From Anaerolineales bacterium (lineage in GTDB: Bacteria; Chloroflexota; Anaerolineae; Anaerolineales; Villigracilaceae): 7,808 nt of DNA. The stretch spans positions 1 through 7,808 of the forward strand of contig JAICRQ010000152.1 in the NCBI GenBank assembly GCA_025966435.1. The letters run 5' to 3'. A program made the position numbers and the translations under genes. Every line of letters starts with the position of its first letter. The first letter of the stretch is position 1. Positions 1-5,596 of the stretch are shown here, one piece after another. Below the pieces are notes generated by a model. It saw only the letters and a program-made list of their open reading frames with translations. It made no database searches and was not told the DNA's origin.

Positions 1-133
1 CGAATAATTCCTGCAGCCATCGAACCACAGGATTTTTGGAGTGCGCGTGCTCATCGTCGTGTTCATGCCCATGATCCTGCTGATCATGTTCCTGGTGTTT
101 ATGTTCGTGCTCGCGTTCATCGTGGTGTCCCAT
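1..133 (-). CDS. His-rich N-terminus of a probable metal-cation transporter (partial)
   Basis: Only the first 44 codons are in the window; the gene continues past position 1. It starts at ATG (133-131), with GGAGG at 144-140 six bases upstream, a good ribosome binding site. The visible peptide begins MGHHDERE and has 11 histidines among its first 31 residues, alternating with Asp, Glu and Gln. It then changes to a more ordinary stretch ending VVRWLQELF. Such His/Asp-rich cytoplasmic leaders are typical of zinc and other divalent-metal transporters, especially cation diffusion facilitators, whose membrane segments would follow this point. Other possibilities are a metal P-type ATPase, a ZIP-type transporter or a nickel/zinc metallochaperone. 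The reading frame and start are seen directly; the transporter call is inferred from composition alone. It lies 120 bp downstream of the sugar-permease gene on the same strand and probably has its own promoter in that gap. Confidence 0.6.
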   Translation of the reverse strand, partial: MGHHDEREHEHKHQEHDQQDHGHEHDDEHAHSKNPVVRWLQELF

Positions 134-148
134 AAGGAGCCTCCAAGG

Positions 149-186
149 AAAAAGTATCAGGTGACTTAGCAACCCTGCTACTTTTT
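149..186 (-). repeat. AT-rich inverted repeat ahead of the His-rich gene
   Basis: AAAAAGTA (149-156) and TACTTTTT (179-186) are exact inverted copies separated by 22 bases. A second short stem, TAGCA (167-171) with TGCTA (176-180), shares two bases with the right arm, so the two pairings compete. The structure sits just upstream of the ribosome binding site of the His-rich gene and next to a TATAAA-like sequence on the minus strand. It could be an operator or a leader structure. No known metal-regulator box is recognised. Confidence 0.35.
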
Positions 187-213
187 ATAACGTTTGCCTA
201 TCACATTCCGCAC

Positions 214-238
214 GAATGAGGAGAGGTCTTGCTCATTC
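214..238 (-). repeat. Inverted repeat after the second permease gene
   Basis: GAATGAG (214-220) and CTCATTC (232-238) form an exact 7-bp inverted repeat around an 11-base spacer, starting 16 bases after the stop codon of the MalG-like permease. No T-run follows it on the minus strand, so it is not a standard intrinsic terminator. It may be a weak 3'-end structure of the sugar operon or an operator for the next gene. No clear promoter was found in the 134-253 gap. Confidence 0.3.
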
Positions 239-253
239 AAGCACCAGCCCACG

Positions 254-1312
254 CTAACCCTTTATACCTGTAAAGACCACGCCTTGCGTGAAAATTTTCT
301 GCGAGAAAAAGAAGAGCAGGATGGGCGGAACGATCATCAGCACCGACACTGCCATGATGAGATGGGTATTGACGGTATAGAGGGCGTCGAAGGTTTGCAA
401 GCCTACGGCAAGAGTCCAATTTTCGCGCGAATGCAGGAAAATCAACGGTTCATAAAAGTCGTTCCAGGCATACAGGAAATGGAAAATGCCCACGGATACA
501 AGAGCTGGCCGTGCCTGGGGCAGGATAATATACAGCAGGATCTGTAAGGGATTTGCCCCGTCGATCTTCGCGGCATCATCCAGCTCCAGCGGAATGGTCA
601 TAAAAAATTGTCGCAGCAGAAAGACATCATAGGCATTGGCGAAGAATTGCGGCACGATCAGAGGCAGCAGTGTATCCACCCAGCCGAGTCTTTGGAAGAG
701 AATATAGACGGGAATCAGCCGTACCTGGCTTGGCAGCATAATTGTGGATAGCAAAAGCAGGAACAATAAGTTCAGCCAGCGCGCCCGGAAACGTGAAAAC
801 CCGTATGCCACCAGCGAACAGGAGAACAGCATCCCTGCCATGCCGACGAAGGTGACGATGAGCGTATTGCCCAGGTAGCGCCAGAAGGGCATGGCACTGA
901 TCGCCTCCGGATAATTTTCCCAGTGGATATCCCAGCGATAGAGCTGCTTTTGCTCATTGATTTTCAACTCGTAGATCAAATCGGGGCGTGCCGGGTCTAC
1001 AAACTGTCCGAGCCCTCCAGGGGCATTCTTGATGAGGGCATATTCGTGGACTTGACCATCCAAGGTGACTTGATATAGTGGTTCGAGAGTTCCATTGACT
1101 TCTGCCGTCTTCTGCTTGCGCGGCAGTAGTGAGGTTGAGTCAGAGCGGATCTGGGCAGGGTCCTTCAAGGAGGTGCTGATCATGTATAAAAACGGAATCA
1201 GAATCAGGATCGACCCTGAAGCGAGGATCAGGGTGGTGATTCCCTTGAGAAGCAGGTCATGTCCACTTACGGATCCAAATATCCTGGAGACGAAATCGGA
1301 TGCCTTTCTCAC
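254..1312 (-). CDS. MalG-like sugar ABC transporter permease with a long outer insert
   Basis: One of two membrane subunits of a carbohydrate importer of the CUT1 class; it forms the translocation path with the preceding permease. The frame is open from ATG 1357, but no ribosome binding site precedes that codon and it lies 44 bases inside the upstream gene. GTG at 1312 follows that gene's stop by one base and has AGAGG 11 bases upstream, so it is preferred (352 residues). Numbered from the GTG: a first membrane helix at about 23-45, an outer segment at about 50-143, five further helices, and the cytoplasmic EAA loop at about 243-265 (DDAAKIDGANP then IILP), which docks to the ATPase. Family members are usually near 280 residues; the extra length is almost all in the outer segment before WENYPEAI. 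It is the last gene of the sugar operon. Confidence 0.9.
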   Translation of the reverse strand: MRKASDFVSRIFGSVSGHDLLLKGITTLILASGSILILIPFLYMISTSLKDPAQIRSDSTSLLPRKQKTAEVNGTLEPLYQVTLDGQVHEYALIKNAPGGLGQFVDPARPDLIYELKINEQKQLYRWDIHWENYPEAISAMPFWRYLGNTLIVTFVGMAGMLFSCSLVAYGFSRFRARWLNLLFLLLLSTIMLPSQVRLIPVYILFQRLGWVDTLLPLIVPQFFANAYDVFLLRQFFMTIPLELDDAAKIDGANPLQILLYIILPQARPALVSVGIFHFLYAWNDFYEPLIFLHSRENWTLAVGLQTFDALYTVNTHLIMAVSVLMIVPPILLFFFSQKIFTQGVVFTGIKG

Positions 1313-1313
1313 G

Positions 1314-2300
1314 CTACACTCTGCCTCTGAGCTGACCTTCGTAATACACCCACGCATCTGACGAGCGGAAGATCAGCGCCGTGAGGATCAATATGATGAC
1401 AAAGAGAATCCATGCCAGTGTAGAAGCATACCCCATGTCGAAGTAGCGGAAGGCATTCTGGTACAAATAGATATTGTAAAAAAGTGTGGAATGCTGCGGG
1501 CCTCCCAGTCCGCCAATGGAATTGCTGGTAGCAACGTAGACTTGGGTGAAATATTGAAAAGTGGCGACCATCCCCAACACGAGATTATAAAAGAGAACGG
1601 GTGTCATCATGGGGAAGGTCACATTCCAGAAGCGCTGCCAGGCGTTGGCGCCATCCACTTTGGCCGCGTCGTACAGGTCCGTGGGAACGCCCTGTAAACC
1701 CGCCAAATAGATGATCATCGAACCGCCCACACTCCACAGACTCATAATGACGAGAGCAGGAATTGCCCATTCTGGGTCGCTTAACCAGCCCGGCGGATTT
1801 TGAATTCCCAGGACATCCTTGAGAAACGGATTGAGAACACCCACGCGAGGGTTCAAAATACGAACCCATAAGATTGTGACCGCCACGCCGGCAATAATAG
1901 AGGGCAGGAAGTAAATCGTACGCCAGATGTTGATGCCGCGCATTTTTTGATTGAGCATAACCGCCAGAAGGAATGAAAAAGCAATGTTGAGCGGCAGTGC
2001 GATGGATGCATAGTAAATGGTCACTTGCAGCGCTTTCCAAAATAACGGATCCTGGAATTGGCGCGGGTCGCCGGTGCGGATGGCGTCCCAGATTCCGGAG
2101 AAGGCTCTCTCGTAGTTTGCCAGCCCCACCCATTGCGGTGGATCCACGATGTTGTATTTTGTGAATGAGAAATACAAAGATGCCAGCATCGGACCAATGG
2201 TGAAGACCAGAAAGCCAATGATCCATGGGACGATGAACGCGTAACCAGCCAGCGCCTCACGGCGGGCAAGACTCATCTTTTGGAGGGATGGGAAGGTCAT
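1314..2300 (-). CDS. MalF-like sugar ABC transporter permease
   Basis: First membrane subunit of the carbohydrate importer, 328 residues, normal for the MalF/UgpA group that lacks the large MalF periplasmic domain. Hydrophobic segments lie at about 18-40, 97-120, 133-152, 181-205, 236-254 and 295-313, giving six helices. The EAA loop at about 211-230 reads DAAKVDGANAWQ and ends near NVTFP, with the invariant Gly at 217. The opening ARREALAGYAFIVPW and the FLPSIIAGVA segment are typical of the family. The start at ATG 2300 has only a weak ribosome binding site (GAGAT, four bases upstream); Met9 at 2276 has none, so 2300 is kept. The ATG lies 14 bases after a long hairpin that separates it from the binding-protein gene. 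Its stop almost touches the start chosen for the second permease, which suggests coupled translation. Confidence 0.93.
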   Translation of the reverse strand: MTFPSLQKMSLARREALAGYAFIVPWIIGFLVFTIGPMLASLYFSFTKYNIVDPPQWVGLANYERAFSGIWDAIRTGDPRQFQDPLFWKALQVTIYYASIALPLNIAFSFLLAVMLNQKMRGINIWRTIYFLPSIIAGVAVTILWVRILNPRVGVLNPFLKDVLGIQNPPGWLSDPEWAIPALVIMSLWSVGGSMIIYLAGLQGVPTDLYDAAKVDGANAWQRFWNVTFPMMTPVLFYNLVLGMVATFQYFTQVYVATSNSIGGLGGPQHSTLFYNIYLYQNAFRYFDMGYASTLAWILFVIILILTALIFRSSDAWVYYEGQLRGRV

Positions 2301-2314
2301 ACGGATCTCAATTT

Positions 2315-2348
2315 ATGGAGTCCAACGAGAGGGCTCGTTGGACTCCAT
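2315..2348 (-). repeat. Perfect 15-bp intercistronic hairpin
   Basis: Positions 2315-2329 and 2334-2348 are exact reverse complements around a four-base loop (AGGG on the plus strand, CCCT in the minus-strand transcript). The structure lies 18 bases after the stop of the binding-protein gene and 14 bases before the start of the MalF-like permease. In the transcript it is followed by AAATTG, not a U-run, so it does not look like an intrinsic terminator. In binding-protein transport operons such hairpins protect the 3' end of the upstream message, which gives more binding protein than permease. That role is inferred here. Confidence 0.85.
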
Positions 2349-2366
2349 GTTCAATGTCCTTCTAAT

Positions 2367-3749
2367 TTATTGCGCTGCCCAATACTCATCGAGGATCTTC
2401 TGTAGATCTTCATTGCCCTGATCCATCACGGCTGGCACATCCGCCTCCGGGTCACTGTAAAGGATAGACATGACGTTGTTCAGCGTATCATTCGCCTTCC
2501 CCCATTCCGGGACCCAGCCCTCATGATGAGGATTATCGAGATAGTTAATGGCTTCGAAGATCACCGCGTGATCGATCGTGGGATAGCGTTCCTGCAGGAA
2601 GGCTCGATAGGCGTCCTCGCTGGATTTGCGCGCTGGTAAGCAACCATAGATCTGGCAGACCTCCACGATCTGTTCGGGAGCAACGAGCCACTTCATCACT
2701 TCCCAGGCAGCATCCTTGTTCTTGGCGTCCTTGGGAATAGTGAAGAGGTCCGCGTGGACGCGTGCGATACGTTCGCCGTCCTGGTTGTAAAACAACGGAG
2801 CAATATCGAAGGCAAAGGGCAGTTCATTCAAACCTTCTGACATAAACCAGGTATGGCTGTACCAGATCGCGATCTGACCCGAACCAAACGGGTCTGCGCC
2901 AGTGGAATCGATCGCGGCCTGTCCATTGGCATCAGGAATGAAGTGATCTTTCCAGATTCCGTCATGTAGCCATTGGAAGCCAAGCACCCTCTCCGGCGCA
3001 TTGAAAGTGGCAGTTTTGTAATCATCTGTCGTGGGACGTCCCACGTCTGGCGCGCCGAACATTGTGAGCTGCCCGCGCATGTCGGTCCATGTATCTGCGT
3101 AACCCCATTGCTTGATGCTGGAGGAGTCGAAATCGGGATCAGCCGGCGTGTTGTCATTGGTATCCAGCGTCAGTTGAATCGCCATCTCCTTGAGTGCGTC
3201 GATGTTCCATGAGGTATCGGCGTAATCATGGGTAGGATAGTCCAACCCTGCAGCGTCGAAGGCATCCTTGTTGTAGAACAGGAACGATGGGTACAGCCCG
3301 AGCGGCAAGCCAGCATCCAGATCCGGATATTTGTTGATGGTGGTCGCCGGACCATAGAAATCGCTCATATCGTAGTTGTCTCTCTCAATGTATGGAGTGA
3401 CATCTTCCCAATATTCCTTGAAGCGCGCAATGGTCGAGGTGCCATGTGGTCCCACCAATTGTGGAGCGTTGTCGCCGGACACCATTGCCAGGAAGCGTTC
3501 GGTGGCTTCTTCATTTGGCACGATCAAGAATTCCATTTCAATATTGTCATGCGAAGCGTTGAACTTTTTGGCAAGCTCTTCCTGCGCCGCGACCTGGTCT
3601 GGGTCGGTGCCGGTGCCAAAGCCAACAAAGATGGTCACTTTTTGTTTTTCAGCAGGAGCCTGCGTCGCGGGCGCGGCACCGCCACATGCAGTCAGCAAAA
3701 CCGAAGCAAGGACAAGCAAGGTCAAAACGTTGAACAGGTTCTTTTTCAT
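2367..3749 (-). CDS. Sugar ABC transporter substrate-binding lipoprotein
   Basis: Extracellular solute-binding protein of family 1, which captures a sugar or oligosaccharide outside the membrane and delivers it to the two permeases. The 460-residue length is normal for the family. Residues 1-22 are a lipoprotein signal: a basic MKKN start, a hydrophobic core and the lipobox LLTAC with Cys22 as lipidation site, followed by a flexible Gly/Ala/Pro/Gln linker. The mature part opens with a beta strand (KVTIFVGF) and a helix rich in Glu and Lys, as usual in this fold. VCQIYGC near residue 370 could form a disulfide. The start at ATG 3749 has GGAGG five bases upstream. It follows the regulator gene after 63 bp with no convincing promoter of its own, and is separated from the permeases by a strong hairpin. 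The substrate cannot be told from sequence. Confidence 0.95.
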   Translation of the reverse strand: MKKNLFNVLTLLVLASVLLTACGGAAPATQAPAEKQKVTIFVGFGTGTDPDQVAAQEELAKKFNASHDNIEMEFLIVPNEEATERFLAMVSGDNAPQLVGPHGTSTIARFKEYWEDVTPYIERDNYDMSDFYGPATTINKYPDLDAGLPLGLYPSFLFYNKDAFDAAGLDYPTHDYADTSWNIDALKEMAIQLTLDTNDNTPADPDFDSSSIKQWGYADTWTDMRGQLTMFGAPDVGRPTTDDYKTATFNAPERVLGFQWLHDGIWKDHFIPDANGQAAIDSTGADPFGSGQIAIWYSHTWFMSEGLNELPFAFDIAPLFYNQDGERIARVHADLFTIPKDAKNKDAAWEVMKWLVAPEQIVEVCQIYGCLPARKSSEDAYRAFLQERYPTIDHAVIFEAINYLDNPHHEGWVPEWGKANDTLNNVMSILYSDPEADVPAVMDQGNEDLQKILDEYWAAQ

Positions 3750-3760
3750 TTACTCCTCCG

Positions 3761-3802
3761 AACATGTGAAAGTGGATCTGAATTCAGGTGAACCGACATG
3801 TT
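3761..3802 (-). repeat. Nested palindromes between regulator and binding-protein genes
   Basis: AACATGT (3761-3767) and ACATGTT (3796-3802) are exact inverted copies 28 bases apart, and a 10-bp palindrome CTGAATTCAG (3778-3787) lies between them. They fill most of the 63-bp gap upstream of the binding-protein ribosome binding site. They lack the central CG seen in the operators at 4872-4898, so they are not obvious sites for the same regulator. They may be RNA structure or chance. Confidence 0.3.
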
Positions 3803-3812
3803 TCTTTGTGCT

Positions 3813-4856
3813 TCACCTCCTCGTGGATTCCTCTTGACCATTTGTGCCGGAAGACAGGCAGCCGCACGACTCACGGATGACCAGTTCTGTGCGCATCAAT
3901 GTTAATGTTTCGGCATGCTCGCCATTCATCAGGCGCGTGAGCTGGCGGACAGCTTCGCGCCCAACCTGCTCGATCGGCGCCCGGACGGTCGTGAGCGCCG
4001 GAGATAGGTAACGAGCGAAGGGGACATCGTCAAAACCGACGACGGAAATCTCCTGAGGGACGCGATGGCCCGCCATTTTGAGAGCACGCATCGCCCCGAT
4101 CGCGGCGTCGTCATCGCCAGCAAAGACTGCGTCGAAATCGATGCCTTCTGCGAGAAGCCCCTGGATGGCGGTGAAGGCTTCTTCATCGTCGAACCCACCG
4201 GAGGCGATGAGCTCCGAATCAAATCCGATGTTGTGCACTTCTAATGCCTCACGATATCCGCGCTCCCGCCAGACGGAATCCTCGTGTCCCTCAGGACCGC
4301 GCAGATAAACGATGTGGCGCCGTCCATGCTCTTTGATGAGATGATCGATCAGCATGGCGGCGCCATCTTTGTTTTCAATTGCAATGACAGGGATGTCTAA
4401 GGACTCAGGTGGAGTCTGATGTAACAGGACAACGGGAAAGTTGAAGCTGTGCAGGCGGTGCAGCTCGCTGGGCGCGAGACTGTTTGTGAAGATCAACAGA
4501 CCGTCCGTATTGTGCTCGCCCAATCGCCGGCGGGCTGCTTCCACTTGCTGGGTGGAATGCACCAGGAGATCATAACCCGCCTCATGAGCCGCTGCTTCGA
4601 TGCCCTTTAACATAGGTGAAAAGAAGTCGCCGCTGATTTCAGGCAGGAGTAGACCTATTGTGTTCGTTCGTTTGCTCGCCAGCACCCGCGCCGCGTGGCG
4701 AGGGACAAATTGCAGTTCCTCCATCGCCAGCCGTACCCGATCCGCTTTGTCTGCCTGGACGGGGGTCGTGCCATTCAGGACGCGACTCACCGTGGCAATC
4801 GAAACGTCCGCATGGCGGGCGACGTCGGCAATCGTGGGTGGGCGGCTTTTTGGCAT
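3813..4856 (-). CDS. LacI-family sugar-responsive transcriptional regulator
   Basis: A DNA-binding regulator of 347 residues, the usual LacI/GalR length. The helix-turn-helix is at residues 8-29 (TIADVARHADVSIATVSRVL), followed by a hinge helix near 53-62 (HAARVLASKR). The effector domain begins NTIGLLLPEISGDFF and shows standard family features: AVFAGDD near 243-249, SVVGFDD at 271-277 and a C-terminal RESCGC. Proteins of this type bind operator palindromes as dimers and change affinity when a sugar or sugar phosphate is bound. Two matching palindromes overlap its own predicted start of transcription, so autorepression is likely, with the transporter genes controlled by read-through. The start at ATG 4856 lacks a clear ribosome binding site but gives the correct family N-terminus. 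A short polar tail (SSGTNGQEESTRR) follows the conserved end. Confidence 0.95.
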   Translation of the reverse strand: MPKSRPPTIADVARHADVSIATVSRVLNGTTPVQADKADRVRLAMEELQFVPRHAARVLASKRTNTIGLLLPEISGDFFSPMLKGIEAAAHEAGYDLLVHSTQQVEAARRRLGEHNTDGLLIFTNSLAPSELHRLHSFNFPVVLLHQTPPESLDIPVIAIENKDGAAMLIDHLIKEHGRRHIVYLRGPEGHEDSVWRERGYREALEVHNIGFDSELIASGGFDDEEAFTAIQGLLAEGIDFDAVFAGDDDAAIGAMRALKMAGHRVPQEISVVGFDDVPFARYLSPALTTVRAPIEQVGREAVRQLTRLMNGEHAETLTLMRTELVIRESCGCLSSGTNGQEESTRR

Positions 4857-4871
4857 TATATTGGGAGTTGT

Positions 4872-4898
4872 TGAAAGCGTTTTCAGAAAGCGCTTTCA
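4872..4898. promoter_or_regulatory. Two adjoining LacI-type operator palindromes
   Basis: TGAAAGCGTTTTCA (4872-4885) and AGAAAGCGCTTTCA (4885-4898) are two near-identical sites whose centres are 13 bp apart and which share one base. Both have the CG centre typical of LacI/GalR operators; the second contains a perfect 12-bp palindrome (4886-4897). They cover the predicted transcription start and early leader of the LacI-family gene, the right place for autorepression. Control of the divergent sigma gene, which begins 129 bp away, is possible but not shown. Confidence 0.85.
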
Positions 4899-4900
4899 AA

Positions 4901-4929
4901 AGTATACGGAAAATAAGTACAAGAGTCAA
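4901..4929 (-). promoter_or_regulatory. Housekeeping-sigma promoter of the LacI/transporter operon
   Basis: On the minus strand TTGACT (4929-4924) and TATACT (4906-4901) are separated by exactly 17 bp. Each hexamer matches the consensus at five of six positions. Transcription should start near 4894, inside the second operator palindrome, leaving a leader of about 38 bases before ATG 4856. The match is the best promoter seen in the window. Confidence 0.8.
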
Positions 4930-5026
4930 CAGAGGAATCTAAAAACTTGTCTCATTTCCTGCCTGAGCGGGATTATCTTAGTAGGACAGAGCAGAGCCGC
5001 ATGCGCAAAATTAACTTACTCAGAGT

Positions 5027-5596
5027 ATGATTGATTCGATGAAGAAGCTCGATCGTGATGTCACCGAGAGCACTCCCAGCGAATCGGTCTCGCCGACATT
5101 TGAAGCTCTGTTCATGGAGCACTGGGCGCCCGTCTACCGCCTGTTGTGCCGCCTGGTTGGTGACCCCTCCGAGGCGGAGGATCTGGCGCTGGAAACGTTC
5201 GTCCGCCTCTATCAAAAAGCTCCCCTGCAGGAGAATGGGTTCAACCCTGGTGGGTGGCTCCACCGGGTGGCGACAAATCTCGGTTTGCACTCCATCCGCG
5301 GTTGGAAGCGCCGGGAACACTACGAGATGACGGCCGGAAAATACGCGCTGGAGGAAGCTGCAGAGAGTCCAGCAGAAATTATGGCACGCAACGAGGAACA
5401 ACGCCTGGCACGACTTGCCCTGTCGAAAATGAATGAGCGGCAATCACAGCTTCTCATTATGCGATACAACGGCTCCTCGTACAAAGAAATCGCCGAAGCT
5501 CTCAATCTGGCGCCCACATCGATTGGTCCGCTGCTCGTACGTGCAGAACGTGAATTTGAAAAACACTACCGGGCGCTCATACAGGAGGATCTATGA
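5027..5596 (+). CDS. ECF-type RNA polymerase sigma factor
   Basis: A group 4 (ECF, sigma-70 family) factor of 189 residues, a normal length. Region 2 spans about 25-97: the helix EALFMEHWAPVYRLLCRLVG, the acidic core-binding turn DPSEAEDLALETFVRLYQ, and the promoter -10 recognition part GWLHRVATNLGLHSIRGWKRR. An Ala/Glu-rich linker follows. Region 4 spans about 125-180, with the helix-turn-helix MRYNGSSYKEIAEALNLAPTSIGPLLVRAE that reads the -35 element. The chosen ATG at 5027 is preceded only by a weak CAGAG; Met5 at 5039 has nothing better. The ORF ends in an ATGA overlap with the anti-sigma gene, so the two are translationally coupled. No convincing ECF-type (GGAAC with CGTC) or housekeeping promoter was found on the plus strand upstream, so how it is switched on is open. 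Confidence 0.93.
   Translation: MIDSMKKLDRDVTESTPSESVSPTFEALFMEHWAPVYRLLCRLVGDPSEAEDLALETFVRLYQKAPLQENGFNPGGWLHRVATNLGLHSIRGWKRREHYEMTAGKYALEEAAESPAEIMARNEEQRLARLALSKMNERQSQLLIMRYNGSSYKEIAEALNLAPTSIGPLLVRAEREFEKHYRALIQEDL

Noticed and set aside
167..186. Terminator on the plus strand: small TAGCA/TGCTA stem followed by TTTTT
   Set aside because: No plus-strand gene lies upstream that would need it, and the five-base stem is weak. The T-run is better explained as the right arm of the AAAAAGTA/TACTTTTT repeat.
2028..2039. Operator-like AGCGCTTTCC inside the first permease gene
   Set aside because: Only half of the palindrome matches the sites at 4872-4898, and it lies within coding sequence far from any promoter.
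1585..2226. A 213-codon open frame on the minus strand inside the first permease gene
   Set aside because: Another frame of the same stretch encodes a convincing six-helix permease; this one has no membrane pattern or recognisable motif.
2315..2348. Intrinsic terminator between the binding-protein and permease genes
   Set aside because: The hairpin is strong, but neither side is followed by a T-run, so it was kept only as a processing or stabilising structure.
3228..3791. A 187-codon open frame on the plus strand opposite the binding-protein gene
   Set aside because: It lies antisense to a clear lipoprotein gene, shows no family features and no ribosome binding site, and is explained as a coding shadow.
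4935..5026. Promoter for the sigma factor gene
   Set aside because: GGAAT with GTCT is too closely spaced for an ECF promoter, and TTGTCT with TATCTT has a spacer of 21 bp, so nothing could be called with support.
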